Of a stretch of 64,000 nt of DNA, positions 28,901 to 42,200 are shown one piece after another. The DNA is from Dermatophagoides farinae (lineage: Eukaryota > Arthropoda > Arachnida > Sarcoptiformes > Pyroglyphidae): NCBI RefSeq assembly GCF_024713945.1, contig NC_134677.1:2793001-2857000 (forward strand), given 5' to 3'. How positions within the stretch are numbered: position 1 is the first letter of the stretch; each line of letters opens with the position of its first letter. A program made the position numbers and the translations under genes. Below the pieces are notes generated by a model. It saw only the letters and a list, made by a program, of their open reading frames with translations, did no database searches and was not told where the DNA came from.

Positions 28901-31900
28901 TGACTACTAGAATGCTTATGATGATGAGAATCATAATTTCAAACCTTTTAGACACAGAGGATTTAGAAAAAAAATTTTTTTTTTTTTACACCATCACCTG
29001 TCTATCATTATCATCTATAATATACGGTCGTGATATAAGCTTATAATCTTTGTCAAAAGAATTTCCCAGGCTAATAAATTTTAAAATCAGTTTGACTTGA
29101 GATTTAAATCCAAATCGTGTTAAAAGGATTGCATGTCATTGTCACTCTGTGTGATTTTTTTTTGAAAAATTTCATATGATTAACCATAAATGGTTTCAAA
29201 ATTTACAATCACATCATTTTCATTGTGATTCGTAAATCACAATTGAATGTGAAAATAATATTCTGGCTAATCAATTTTCAATATACAACATACACAGACA
29301 CACATTTATCTTTTTTGTCTAATATTTCATTCTATTCTCATTTTTTTCCAAGAATATTCTTTTCAGTTTCTATCTCATGGGCATATAAAGATAGAAACCG
29401 TAAAGAGATTTATGTGCATTATACGTGTGTTTGTATGTTTGACTGTTTGTAATGAAACAATGTGAAAACAACAACAACAACAAAAACAAATGGAAAAATG
29501 AAATCCATATATTGGATGCCATATTTTTTTCTCACAATGGTGTGAAAAAAATATATATAGACACTACATTGGCCATGATGATGATCACACATTATTATTA
29601 TGAGATTCATAAACAAGGATTATTGTTGTTGTTGTTGTTATTTTTGTTATGAATAAGAATTTTGTTTTCGATTCTTGAACAGTGATGATACAAATTCTTC
29701 ATTATTATAACGAATATTTTTTTTCTTTATCATTCATCTAATTTTTTTCCATATCAATCTAATGATAAATCTTATAAAATTTAATAAGTTTCAAAAGTTT
29801 TTTTTCGATTAGTGAATGAGAGTGAGATCCGATAGTTATTTTCTTGTTGACAAATTTTTAATTAACCCCATCATCACTCATGGTGAATGTTTTTAAATTG
29901 AAATATCACTTTAGTGCACCTCGACATGATCAATCTTGTTTTTTTTTTGATCGAAATTTAGTGTGAAAAATATGTTTGAATTTTTGTGTGTAATTTATCC
30001 ATCGAATCAATCAATCTTTATGTTGAAAATTTTTTTCAACTTTTTATATTAAGTTATCATTTGGTATTTGCTTTTCGCGGTTTTTTTTTCTATCCGGAAA
30101 CACGCAAACATATTTGATTGATTGACAATGACAATGAACTATTTTTTTTTGTTGTTGATGATGATCATGATTATAATAAGTTAATTTTGATGCAAATTTT
30201 ATTTTTTTTATCCCATTCAATCTTTGATCTTGATAAATCGAATCGATTTTTCTGTGGATGTTGTTGGATTCTTTTTTTTTATTTATTTATGAACAATGAA
30301 ACAAGAATATATACACTATCTAGATAGAATCATCAAATAAAATTGATGATATGATCAGAATTTTGAAAAAAAGATTGAATTTTTCCAAAAAAAACTTAAA
30401 TCTTAAAAACTAATAAAATTTCAACATGCCAACAAAAACAACTCAATTATTCAGAAAACTATCAAACAACAACATTGTCTTGTATGGGACGAGCAAAATT
30501 AATTTGATTCGATCCCTAAATGTAAAGAGACCAAAAACAAAAACAAAAACAAAAATCAATCAATATCTAGGCTATAGATGAACGAATGAATGAATTGGAT
30601 CGATACTTGAGTATTGATTTGAATCGACCAGTTATCGAAACCCATGGGCAAAAGGAAAAACAAAAATGATAATAACAACAACAACAGCAACAGCAACAAC
30701 AACAACAAAAAAAACGATCAATCGATCTGGTGAAACAAAAACAAATTTACTTTTCAATTCTCAGATTCATTCATTAATTTTACCAAAAACATCATACACA
30801 AGTAATATAATGACGATATAAGAAAATTTCTTAGAATACCAATAATCAGAAAAATGCAAAAACAAAATAAGAATTCAAAAGTCATTTCAAAACTGAAATG
30901 AAAAAAAAAATTCTGTCAATTTTATACATTATTATTACATTCCAAAATTCCTTATTCAGATAAACAAACAAACAAACATTAGATTATCGTTTCATCTTTT
31001 TTTTCATTTCATGGTCAATATAAATACACCAATTATTTTCGAATAGGAATTTTTTCTGTTCACTCTATCTATTGAAAAGCCGGCAAGAAAAATGATGATG
31101 ATGATGATCTTGATCGTAAATTTATTACCCTCAAAGTGTTAATAATAATAATGACTATTCACATTGATGATCATGATGATGATGATCATCGTTTTCATTT
31201 ATCATAGTTTGCCGATTTAGATACAAAATTGTTATATTTGGACAGGTTTTTTTTTTGCTGCAAACATGGAATTTGCTTTTTTTGGTATTTATTTTTAATG
31301 ACCGAATAGTTTATTGATTTTTTGACCATAATAACAAACAAAACATCGGCAATCGGTGATGGGTGAAATTTTTTTTTTTTTTTTTTTTGATGAATTTAAC
31401 AACCGAAAAAAAATCTGAAATTTTAAACTAAACTAACGTTTTTTCCACGCACTCTTTTTTTTGTTCAAATTATTAATTTTATCGTCAAAGCAAAAAAAAA
31501 AAAAATATTTTCCCATAGAATGATAATTTAAAAACATTTTCAATTCAATTATGGTTATTAACATTATGAGTAGTGTGTAAAAAAAACGTGTTTCCAACCG
31601 ACCTTACACATTTTATTCTTATATAAATATTACTTATGATCAAATCCATATAATTATGGATGCTAATATTTTATATGCTTTCATATATTCCGGGTTTGAA
31701 TATTTTTGAAAAATATGGTAAAGAAAAGAAAAAACAAGCCGGCCATATGATGGTGATTGTTATGAGCATTTGATTATTGACTATGATTATAGCCATCATA
31801 ATGATGATGATGATGATGATGATGATGATAATGGTGAGGCCATCGACAGCTACTTGGCTTTTTTTTCCATCATCAGAATAATAAAAACAGTCATTTTTTT

Positions 31901-34073
31901 TTGTTCTCCTCGCCCGCGATGATAATAAAACAGATTTAGATAGCCACCAAGTGAATTTATATTTGAAAATGATAATAATTTTCATATAATATAAGTGAAT
32001 GTAAAGAAAGAATGGGATGCAAAATTGAAATTGATGCTATGATTATCTTTGGATTTTTTTTTCTTGTTTATGCTCGTGTGTGTGTGTGTTTGTGTTGATT
32101 TTTCTTCTTTTTTTATTTAATGCTCACCAAATTATATCACAAACAAACCTGACTGATTTAAATTGGTAACAGTTTTTTCCCAATATAAAATTTAATTCAA
32201 TATTTGAACAACAACAACATTTCAACTGTATTTTGATTATGACTGTAACTTCTATCCAAATCTGCTAAACAATTTCAATTATCTTTGGATTTTCTTCGTT
32301 TCACCATAACTATCATATAAATATCGTTACACATTGAATTTTTCAACCAGGTTTTTTTTTTGGTAAATTCTAATTTATTTGGATGGCCATGGTGATTGTA
32401 TGTGAATGTGTGGTAATCGCCTATTGAGATAAGTCGTATATACAGTAAGTATAGAAAAAAATGTTGTGGCATATAATCCCATTGAAATGTTTGGACATTT
32501 TGTAAATAATAATATATTTAATGTATTGAGATAATATCAGTTAGTTAGTTTTTTTCTTACCTGAATCACACAGCAGGATTTTTTATTTTGCTTATTTTAC
32601 TATCATTCGGCTGTCTATTATCCAATTTAGGAACTTTTTTTCTTCTTTTTGGATCATAATACGAATGATGATGATGATGAAGATGTATTTTTTCTGATGA
32701 AAACAAATTTTCATCTCAAAAAAATGAAGATATCTTCCTTTAACATATAACAAATTGTCCTCTGTTTTAGGAGAATTTTTTTTCTTTGAAATGAAATAAA
32801 AAAAAGCAATAGTGTGATGGAAAAACGAAAAAAAAATTGTCGAATCCTCATATACACAGGGACCGGATACATTTTTCATTCACCGAACGTCTCAATTTGA
32901 TTCAAATAACTAATCCAGGTTATTGGAAAGTGTAACTTTTTTCCAATTTTGTTATTGTTGTTGTTGTTGTTGTTGTTGTCATTGTAAAATTCAACATTTC
33001 AAATATATATCGGTAACGATTAGTTTTCTCTCCACCTTCCTCCCCCACTACTGAAAAAAATATCTAATTCAAAGTCCAGCTTTTCTTGAAATTTTTTCTT
33101 CTGGATCTTTGTTTTTCATCATGATTTTTTTTGTAATTCAAGTTTTTTCCCAATATTATTCTCTATTATCAATGATAAATTATAACTATTATGAAAAACG
33201 ATTTTGATTTCAACAACAACACAATGGTTAATGATGACAAGAACAAAAGAACAACCATAGTGATCATCAGTTTTTTTAAAGTTTCGATTTCATTTTACAA
33301 ACACAAAAAAAAAATTTTTTTCATGAAAATGAAATTTGTTCATTTCAAGAAACAACATCGAATTAAATTCGTAACTTAATTTTTGGTTTTTTTCTGTGAA
33401 AAAAAATTTACAATGAAATTTCTTTGCCAAAATGTTGAAAACTGTTGTCAACGGAATTTTTCACATTTTATTTTCACCAGAATTTTAAAGATTTCATAAT
33501 GATGTTGGTGTTAATTTCATTCGGCTTGCTACATTTAAACGGAAAATGCTTTTTCTTTGGAAAACGATCTACCATCACTTTGTTATTGCCGTCATTTTCT
33601 GTTTTTTCTCTCTAGTTACTTAATTAGTTTCGATCCATATACTACAAACACTACTTTATTCTTCTTTTTTTTTTTGACAATGTTCAACATTAATGTAATA
33701 TGCAATTTGCATAGTAAAAGAATTTTGTACATGTTAAAAAAGAAAGAATGTAATGAAACTTTTCTTGTAAGGCCGAGAATTGAGAAAAAAAACGTGCCTA
33801 TTCTCATTATTGGCCCGATTTCAATATGGCCAACATAATTTTATCCATTTTCAAGTTGTCTACACATTTTTTTCTCCAGTCGGCATTCACATCTTTTTTA
33901 TTTTCTCAAGCTTAAATTTTCAAGTTAAATTATTTCATTGGTCGTTTGTTTTTGGTTTTAAATTGATGAATAAATTTTAACAAAATCATTTCCGTCATTA
34001 CCTTTCAACTTTTTTCTGTTTTATTTTTTTACTTTAAATCTATAACAGTGATTTTTTTTGTTCAATTCTATAG

Positions 34074-34125
34074 TCATTGATGATTATCAACATCAAACAT
34101 CATTGATGTTGATGATCATCAATGA
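34074..34125. repeat. Inverted repeat, 23-bp arms with 6-nt loop
   Basis: The left arm (34074-34096) and right arm (34103-34125) are reverse complements with one mismatch, separated by ACATCA. If transcribed, either strand would fold into a tight hairpin. Similar CAT/GAT-rich words are common here, so it may be derived from simple sequence. It is shorter than a typical pre-miRNA stem. Confidence 0.8.
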
Positions 34126-35728
34126 CAATGTCACAAACTTGTGTAACGATAGAAATAAAAGAAAAGAAAAGAAAAAGTTTTAACACTCTACCAATCGGTT
34201 CAAGTTAATTAGCGTTCCAACCATTGTTTGATGAAATGAAAAAAAGTGAAGAAAAAACAAAGAATTACTTTCAAAACTAATAGAAACTAAGATTCTTTCA
34301 TGTAAGTCATTGTGTAATATACACACACACATAGTAACACACTATTGGTATGTGAAAACTTTCGGCAAAAAGAAATAAAGTTTCCGATAGTGAAAGTGAA
34401 AAAAAGTTAGAGCAAAAAAAAAATTGACAAAAAAAAAGAGTTTCATGAAACGTGTCCATGGAATGAGTTGTGTCGTTTGTCACATCATCATCATCGTGAC
34501 TTTTTTCCGGTTTTCATTCCAAAGTTATTGATACAATCAAATGTATTATAGAATTTTATTTCTCTGGTTATTCAATAACCATTCGTATAGAATGAGATGA
34601 CGTCAGTTGTGTGTTTGAATCAACATGAAATAAAACAACTAGGCCCCCGGTCAATCGTAATGTCTATTTTGTTTTCAAATGTCTCTAATGAACATTGCAC
34701 GCACAAACACACGAATACCATACTTTTTACTGTTGAAATTTGTCCACAAAAACGTCTCACATTCATGGAATCAAAATGACAAAACAAAACAAAAATAAGC
34801 GAATAAGAAAGTTTTAATTTACTCTATTCTCTACATACACACACACACCCACACACGCACTGAAAAAATAAATACTCATTGTTCATGATAAAGTGGAAGA
34901 AAATTTCCGTTTACTTGCTTTGTTTTTGTTCACACAAGAATATATTTGAGATTTCCAAATGAACCTTTTATATTTGTTTGAAATTTTTTTTTTAACACAG
35001 AAAAAAAAGTTACTCTCATCAATAAATAGAAAGATGATGATAGAATTTCCATTGGGATTCATCTTCATCATCATCATCAGTTGTCTTTAGTATTCCTTCA
35101 GTTGGATCATTGAAATTGAGAAGAATTTTCTTCATCATTTTTTTCTGGCTATTTTTATACTACTGATGATGAAAATTTTGTCTTGTGTTTTTTTTTGAAA
35201 GAAAGAAAAATTAATGATCAAGCATCTGGTACAGAAAAATGGATCAAATGTATTAAAAATTAACAACTATAAATCTTCCAAGTTCACCATCATTGAGCCA
35301 TTTTTTTTGTATCTGGTGAAAACGAATAAAAAAAATCATTCATTCATCCAACATTCATTGGCCTAGCGATAAATCCAAATGTTTGACAGATGTCAAAAAT
35401 ATTTTTTTTTCTTATCCAACAACATTCTGCTTGTTGATTTTGTTTGTTTTTTTCGTTATTCTTTTTTCTCGCATTGGATCCCATAATGAATGACTCACTA
35501 AATTGCTTGGCCTGGTTTTTTTTCATTTTTCTTAAAATTTTTTAATTGGAATAATGAGTATTTTGTTGAAATTGAATAACAAACTTAAAGCAAACATGTT
35601 GTATGTCCATTTTTTACTTTATGATTACGCTGCTGAATAATATAAATGGACATTGAAAGAATATTCTTATTTCTTTTAATAACTGTATAAATGTGATGGG
35701 AAATGTGATTCTTGACTTTTTGGATATT

Positions 35729-35831
35729 GTGTGTGTGTGTGTGTGTTTATCTAATTTACGACCAAACTTTTTTTCTCTTGTCAAACATCTTACTACACTA
35801 CATTCGACTATCGAACACACACACACACACA
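35729..35831. repeat. Inverted pair of GT and AC microsatellites
   Basis: A (GT)9 run at 35729-35746 and an (AC)8-9 run at 35815-35831 are mutually complementary and about 68 nt apart, so a transcript could fold on itself. This is probably incidental given how common these repeats are. Confidence 0.85.
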
Positions 35832-36033
35832 ATGAATAAAACCTTTGGAGGTTCATTATTGTTCACAAAAGAGATATTTCCAAAGAATACACCAAATGCT
35901 ATATTCTAAATGCTGGAATATAATGAATGATGTACATCATCATCATCATCAATCGTCATCAACAACAACAACAAAATATACTGTTCCGGTTTAATTCTTG
36001 TATATTTTTGTGAACCCATTTATCTATCTATAC

Positions 36034-36155
36034 CAGGGCTTCTTAAACTTTTTTCATTCGCGACCCCATTTCATGATTGCTCTACACAAATACACGTCAA
36101 AAATTTTGCTACGCGACCCCATTCGGGGTCGCGACCCATAGTTTAAGAAGCCCTG
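36034..36155. mobile_element. hAT-type MITE, 122 bp, with 8-bp target duplication
   Basis: The element begins CAGGGCTTCTTAAACT and ends with its exact reverse complement, giving 16-bp perfect terminal inverted repeats. It is flanked on both sides by ATCTATAC (36026-36033 and 36156-36163), an 8-bp target site duplication. Eight-bp duplications and CAGGG termini are hallmarks of hAT transposons. The inside carries GCGACCCC-type words near each end and a short palindrome around 36112-36133. There is no coding capacity, so it is non-autonomous and moved by a hAT transposase in trans. Intact TIRs and TSD suggest a fairly recent insertion. Confidence 0.93.
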
Positions 36156-36163
36156 ATCTATAC

Positions 36164-37959
36164 AACACAATAATAACAAACAAATAAACAAAACAAAATG
36201 TGGAAAGAAGAAATGTTTCTTAGATTGTGGATCCTATTTTTTTTGTATATATATTCCATTTCTATTCACTTATTGTAATTGTATAACTATAACATGCAAT
36301 GTGTGTGTGTGTATGTTTTTGTGTATAAATAAATTAACTCTATCATTCTATTCAATGATCATCATATATATGATAGTTTTTATTCTGAAATAGGTTACAT
36401 TTGTTGTACTGTTTTTTTTCTCTGTTTGTTTGTTGTCCTTGTGTGTTTCTGGAACAATGACGACAAAATACAAGAAGGTTTTTGCTGTTGTTATTATTAT
36501 TATTTTACAATACATTGTATTTTAGTTTATGTGTTTTCTTTGTGTCTAATTAATCATTCTTTGTTTTACTTATTTTTTTTGTTATCGTTGTTGTTGTTGT
36601 TGTTGTTGTTTAGTGCGATTTTACTCGTCAAATCTGTTCATGTTTATAAGTTTTTTGTTTTGTTCAAAGATTCCTACTAGACTTTTATCATGATTACGAT
36701 GATTATGATGATGATGAAAATAAAGAGAATAGAAAAAACACGAATTATACTTTGTTTTGCATGGTGGTGGTGGCGGTGGTAAGCTCCAATAATAATAATA
36801 AGAAACTTTCGATATTCCTTTGTTTTTGGTTTTCATTATTATCAAAGTTTTATTTTCATTCATTTGTTGTTATCAAAATGTGTTGATTGTTGATGTTGAT
36901 GTACATTTTTTATTCTTGTTTATTATTTTTAGTAAAAAAGTTTCCAAAAAAAAAACAACTAATTTTCAATACAAATACGAACATTACATAATGACAGTGA
37001 TGATGCAAAGAAGAAGAAGAAGAAGAAGACGAAACAAATTCAAATTTTATAGTCACATTATGGTGATATAATCTTAGAATATCTTTGACATTTATTTTTT
37101 CTCAATCTATATGTGATTACTATAAACAGAATGACATGATATATATTGATAGACAACAACATCGAGAACAGCAACAATGATGATGTTGATGAAAATCAAA
37201 TGATGAATAAAAATGAAAAAAAATGAAAGAAAAGACTTGAAAAAGTTATCATGTATATCTTTTCCTGAAATTATTATGTAACATGTTTTTTTTTCACCAA
37301 TATCCAGAAGCCTGAATAACATTTATTTTGTGTGAATGAATGTGGAAAAAAAAGTTCATTCAGCAGCTACTACTTGCTTGGTATATATATTTGTCCATAC
37401 AAATGTTTTAGTATCATGTTCAAAAAAGACAAGAAAATAAAAAATAAACTGACATAAGACACACTTATGAACAAACACAGACACAGGAGGACGGAAAAAA
37501 AATTTCAATGTTCATCAAAATTTGTGTAAATAAAAAAAAAGTTGAAGAATTTTTTTTTTTCGATGTTGCAAAAACTTGATTTCTGTGTCTGTCTGTGTTA
37601 TGGGAAATGGGCTCGATCACAACTTTTTTTTCTCTCACTGATGATATACGATATGTCCAAAAAACATCCATCCATCGAGTGTGTTTGATACATATTTTTT
37701 TCGGTGTTTTCTTTCTCATTTTCCTGCGAAATGGTTATTGACCTTGTCTCTCTCTCTCTCTCGTTCTCTCCGGGTGTCTCATTTATTCATTTGTCTTTTT
37801 TTTTGCATTGAAATTCGTTGTTTTAATTATCATTCTTCTTGTTCTTCTTCTTCGAACATTCACAAAACAAGACTACATCATTTTGATTGCTACTTAGATT
37901 CATATAGAACATTAATAATGATATATGAAAGACAAAAAATATAAAACAAAAAAAGAAAT
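36164..37959. other. Gene-free stretch before the MGSLCC gene
   Basis: No convincing exon. Contains a GTT run near 36585-36612, GGT/GCG-type repeats near 36765-36780 and an AAG/GAA run near 37006-37030. The part next to 37960 is the 3' flank of the minus-strand gene. Confidence 0.5.
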
Positions 37960-39293
37960 TCATTTATTCATATTTGATCCAACAACAAACATCTTGCTTA
38001 ATGATGATTGGAATTCATCATCATTATCATTATGATTATCATGAAATGAATGATTTTTTTGGTCATTTCTTACAATAGTATCATTTTTCTTTCTATTATG
38101 ATCATTATTCTTATTTGATTTGGATGATGATGATGATTTGGATTTTTTTCCATTTTTATCGACAGCAATTTCATCATCATCACCATCGTCATCATCATCA
38201 TCATCATCATCATCATCAACATAACTTTGGATACTGCCATCACTATTTTTGGGAGCAATTGAATATGATTGAAAATTTTTGTCTGCTATTTTTTGTCGAT
38301 CTTTCATCATTATCATTGGCTCTATTGGTTTTGTTGCTTTTGTCACAATTTCTTTGGACCTAATGATTCGTGAAGAGGCAACGGCTGATTTTGATGATTC
38401 TTTTCTCTTTATCATATCCATCATCATCATCATTTTGTTTTTTCTTTTTTCTATAGTTTTTTGAATATCGATTCCGTTTCCGATATTATTCTGCTGTTTA
38501 TTCAAAGCCCGTGAGTGTTGTCGTTGTTGTTGTTGTTGTTGTTGATTATCGTCGTTATCACAAACAACGACAATATATTCTTTACCATTCATTCGACCAT
38601 TATTTAGGTTTTCGTTATCAACATTCTTATTGATGCTAACATTTTGATTTTCAAATTCTTCTTTTTGTTGAATTTCGTTAAGTTTTACCCCACTATAATC
38701 ACCACGTTTCAGTCGTTTACTTTTACGTTTAGCTAATATTTCTAACATTCTTCTGGATAAATCATTCGAATCAATGATATTTATCGATGAATTGTCATCA
38801 TCTTTTATTTTGCCTTTCAAAATATTTTTATTTTTTACTTTGATTTTTTCCATTATTTTCACAGATGATGACTGTTGTTGTCGTTGTTGTCTTCGTCGTT
38901 GTCTTTTTGATTTATTTTTTGATGATTTTTTTGTTTTCGATCTGGAAATCATGAGAAAAAATGAAGAAAATGGACAAATAAATAATGTAACAATAATAAT
39001 GGCAAGAAAAAAACATACCTTTGACGATTCATTCCAGGAACAGCACCCATTTTTGATTCTTTCATCGATAAATATAGTAACGATGATGATGAAGATGATA
39101 ATTTACGAATCGATCTTTGTCTGTTTGTTAATTTTTCTTTTGAAGTTGACAATATTTGTTTTGAATCATGATTATGATATGAATCTAACGATTTGGAAAT
39201 AATGTCATTCAGATTTTTTTCTCCTGGCCTGATGACCGGTTTAACGATTAAATCCGTTGGTGTACAACATAATGATCCCATTTTTTGACTCAT
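37960..39293 (-). CDS. Two-exon gene for a basic, low-complexity protein with an MGSLCC N-terminus
   Basis: Exon 1 is 39019-39293 and exon 2 is 37960-38941. The 77-nt intron has GTATGT and TTTCCAG ends and splits an Arg codon in phase 2. The joined protein is 418 residues from the first ATG (39293), or 414 from the ATG at 39281. The second start has the better context (AAAATGG) and gives MGSLCC, an N-myristoylation signal followed by two Cys suited to palmitoylation; I prefer it. After about 90 Ser/Lys-rich residues comes a strongly basic block (KSKRQRRRQQRQQQ). Then follow Lys/Asn/Gln-rich sequence, a polyGln run, a polyAsp run (about 11 Asp) and another Lys/Ser-rich block. No globular domain is recognisable. 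The acylated N-terminus plus basic patch suggests membrane-inner-face attachment; the basic patch alone could also be a nuclear signal. The family is unknown. Confidence 0.7.
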
Positions 39294-39298
39294 TACAT
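39291..39298 (-). promoter_or_regulatory. Start-stop uORF (ATGTAA) overlapping the first ATG
   Basis: Read on the minus strand, ATGTAATG holds an ATG followed at once by TAA. The last two bases of that stop, TA-A, run into the next ATG of the MGSLCC gene. Such minimal ORFs can hold ribosomes at the start codon. Whether it lies in the transcript is not known. Confidence 0.4.
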
Positions 39299-42200
39299 TG
39301 ATTCATTAACGTTTTATTCATTTGATTGCATTTTATATTCGATTTGAATTCATTATTATGATATAATTAAATTATTCTGAAATTTAATTTTGATCCACTA
39401 GGTTTTCCATTTACCCTAATATACCAATGTCAATATTCGATTCGAAATAAAACGAAAAAAAAATCATGAATTTCTACATGAATTGCACCCACCACAAGCA
39501 CCACTAAAGTGTAAATGTGTGAAAGTTGCCGATTATAAGCAAAAAAAAAATCATCAATGTTTCCTGTATGATGTGGATAATGATGTGATTTTAATGCAAA
39601 AATCAAATGTATTTGAAATAATGGAAAAACAAGTCAGATATTCATTATTAAAGAATTTTTCCATCATCATCATCGTAAAAAAAATCACGAATTATTATTG
39701 CTAGATAACCAAAAGAAAGATATATTCATGCCATATGGAAATAATCCGTCATCATTCTCAAAAAAACATCATTCAAGATCAGCAGCAGATACAGGATTTC
39801 TTTGGCTATGTGTGTTTTAAGCCGCCACTTGCAATGATTTTATTGTCTTTTTTTTTGTTGAGAAATTCTTTCGTTTTACAATATAAAGTAATTTTTATTT
39901 CTTTTCTCCTCATTTTTTTTCTGATTGGGGAAAAAATTTGTCTTCTCTTTTTTCATTCAATATCTTTATTATTATTATTATTATTACAATAACCATTTTT
40001 TCCAGATAATAAAAAAAAACTAGTGAAAGTAAGCGGCAAATCTCTTGGCCGCCTCAAATATTGAATATTTTTACGTCAATGACGAGAAGACTCTTCGTCA
40101 ATCAAATCAAATCAATCTGACAAGTCAAGTTGAATCAAATTTGTGATGCCATATAGAGCTTTGTGAATCAGGAATTTTTTTTTATAAATAACGAAGCAAC
40201 AACAACAACAACAATTACATGCAATATTCAATCTCTCATCATTTTCATCATAAAATTTTTATTGTTTTTTCTTCTCATTTCATTGAATGAGTACTGATTT
40301 TTATTCTGAACAAAAAAAATATCCAGTGCTTGCGTGTGTTGATTTGATTTGATTGAATATTGAGATGAAAATGAGATAGTACCACAAGATGTTCACATCA
40401 TCATATTTAGAATATATGTGCAATTTTTTTTACGATTGCTTGATATGGTAGATTTATTCCATTGTTGAGGAATCGAGTTAAATTGATCAAGAAAAAAAAA
40501 CAGAAATCACATCAAGAGGTCACGTGTCGGCCATCAATGGCGAGTATGTGTGTGTGTGTGTGTGTGTGAGTTTCTGTTTTTTTTTCGTGATCATCATAGC
40601 ATATTGAGAATGTGAGTGACCGTTTCAGCTGGACTATGGAAAGACATTGAAAAATTGCAAATCATTTTTAGGACCATCAAGATTATCAGATGGATGGATG
40701 GATTAAATTTCTATTATTGTTACAACAGTGCATTTATTGAATTCTATCCAGAATGGCTGGCTGTCCAAACGGAATTTTTTTTTTTCAATTCCAACAAACA
40801 AAAAAAAGCGAAAATTTTAGAATTGAATTTTATTTCATTCCATGATGATGCTCTCAATTTAATAGAATTTTTTTAATGCCATCCATTTCGGTATTTCAAA
40901 TCTTGAAAACAAAAATATAGTGTGTGTGTGTGTGTGTGTGTGCGAAAAGAAAATACAAAAAAAAACTCAGGAAGGAATTCAATCTTTGTGAAATTTTTGT
41001 GTTTGAATATTTTTTTCTTTCTCTTTTTTTGTTTCATCATCATTACCACTGCTGAATTTTTGATGTTTACGTCACTGTTGTTTTTCTGTTGTCGTTGTTG
41101 TGAATTGAATTGTCGTGCTTTCAAAAAATTTTTATTTTTCGTTTGTTACGTCTCTTTTTTTCATCTCTAGATTCCCACACACACACTCACACACACAAAC
41201 AAACTCACGTCATTCGTTCGTGTGTGTTCATTGTGAATTGAAAGAAACATGTGACCGATAGAATTTGATGCTCAGATATTATTTGTCATTCATTCCTCTG
41301 TGGTACGACAATTGTCGATCACAAAAACATAGACAGAATAGTTGCAATGGCAAAGAATTACAATATTTGATGTAAATTAAATTGAATTGAATTCTCGAAA
41401 AAACAACATATACACTCTCTATTCAATGAATTCGATTTCTATTCATTTCCATTTCATTTTTTTTGGTATTGAGTTGTTGTAGTTTGTTTCTTTTTTTATG
41501 TTGGTACATTCATTTTTCCCGTTGACCAACAATCGTATTCGGTTGTTTATTTGATCTGAATTTAGAATTCTAAACATTTTCTCTAGTTTGACATGCACGC
41601 GATTCTATTTTGAATGAAAAAAAAGAGATGTGAATTTTTTTTCTTTCATTTTTTGAAATTTAATTGAAAAACTAAAATTGTAACTCACTTCAAAAAATGT
41701 GGACAATATTGTAAGAAGCTGAATGTTTTCATTTGCTGAGAAATGGAAGAGAAGAGATGGAACCGAAACAAAAAAAAAGACCTCAAGAATGACAGGGCAA
41801 GCAAGCTGTCAAAATGATAATCGTTTCGAATAAAAAGGCTCTTTGCATTTAGCATTTGAATTTTTTTTTTAGGTTGATGATCAAATGATAAAAAATAAAA
41901 TCCATTGTTGTTCAATGTGCAAGAGATGAATTATTCTTTTTTTTTGAGTGGTAAAAGAATCAAGTTACTGTTTTCTTTTTTTTTTGCTGTTTAAGAATAC
42001 TCAAGAACAAACAAAACAAAACAAAACAAAACAAAAAAAATTTGCATACAAATTGTTCGATGTTGACAAACGCACACACCACACAATAAAGATGTGATCC
42101 TTGTATATGAATGGCCATTATTTATATCATGTGTATGCTCCATACAATAAAAAAAATGTTGTGAATATAGTGGAATCGAATTCAGTGTGTATAAATAATC

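Larger units (their letters stand above)
19872..36025. other. Gene-free, microsatellite-rich stretch
   Basis: As in the preceding interval, no convincing exon is visible. Notable content: GAT arrays at 22929-22959 and about 25300-25326, inverted GT/AC tracts at 35729-35746 and 35815-35831, and a near-perfect 23-bp inverted repeat at 34074-34125. The remainder is A/T homopolymer and simple-sequence DNA. Confidence 0.55.

Noticed and set aside
38070-38464. Frames overlapping the MGSLCC gene (polyMet and polyHis)
   Set aside because: Shadows of the polyAsp and Ser-rich coding repeats in other frames and on the opposite strand.
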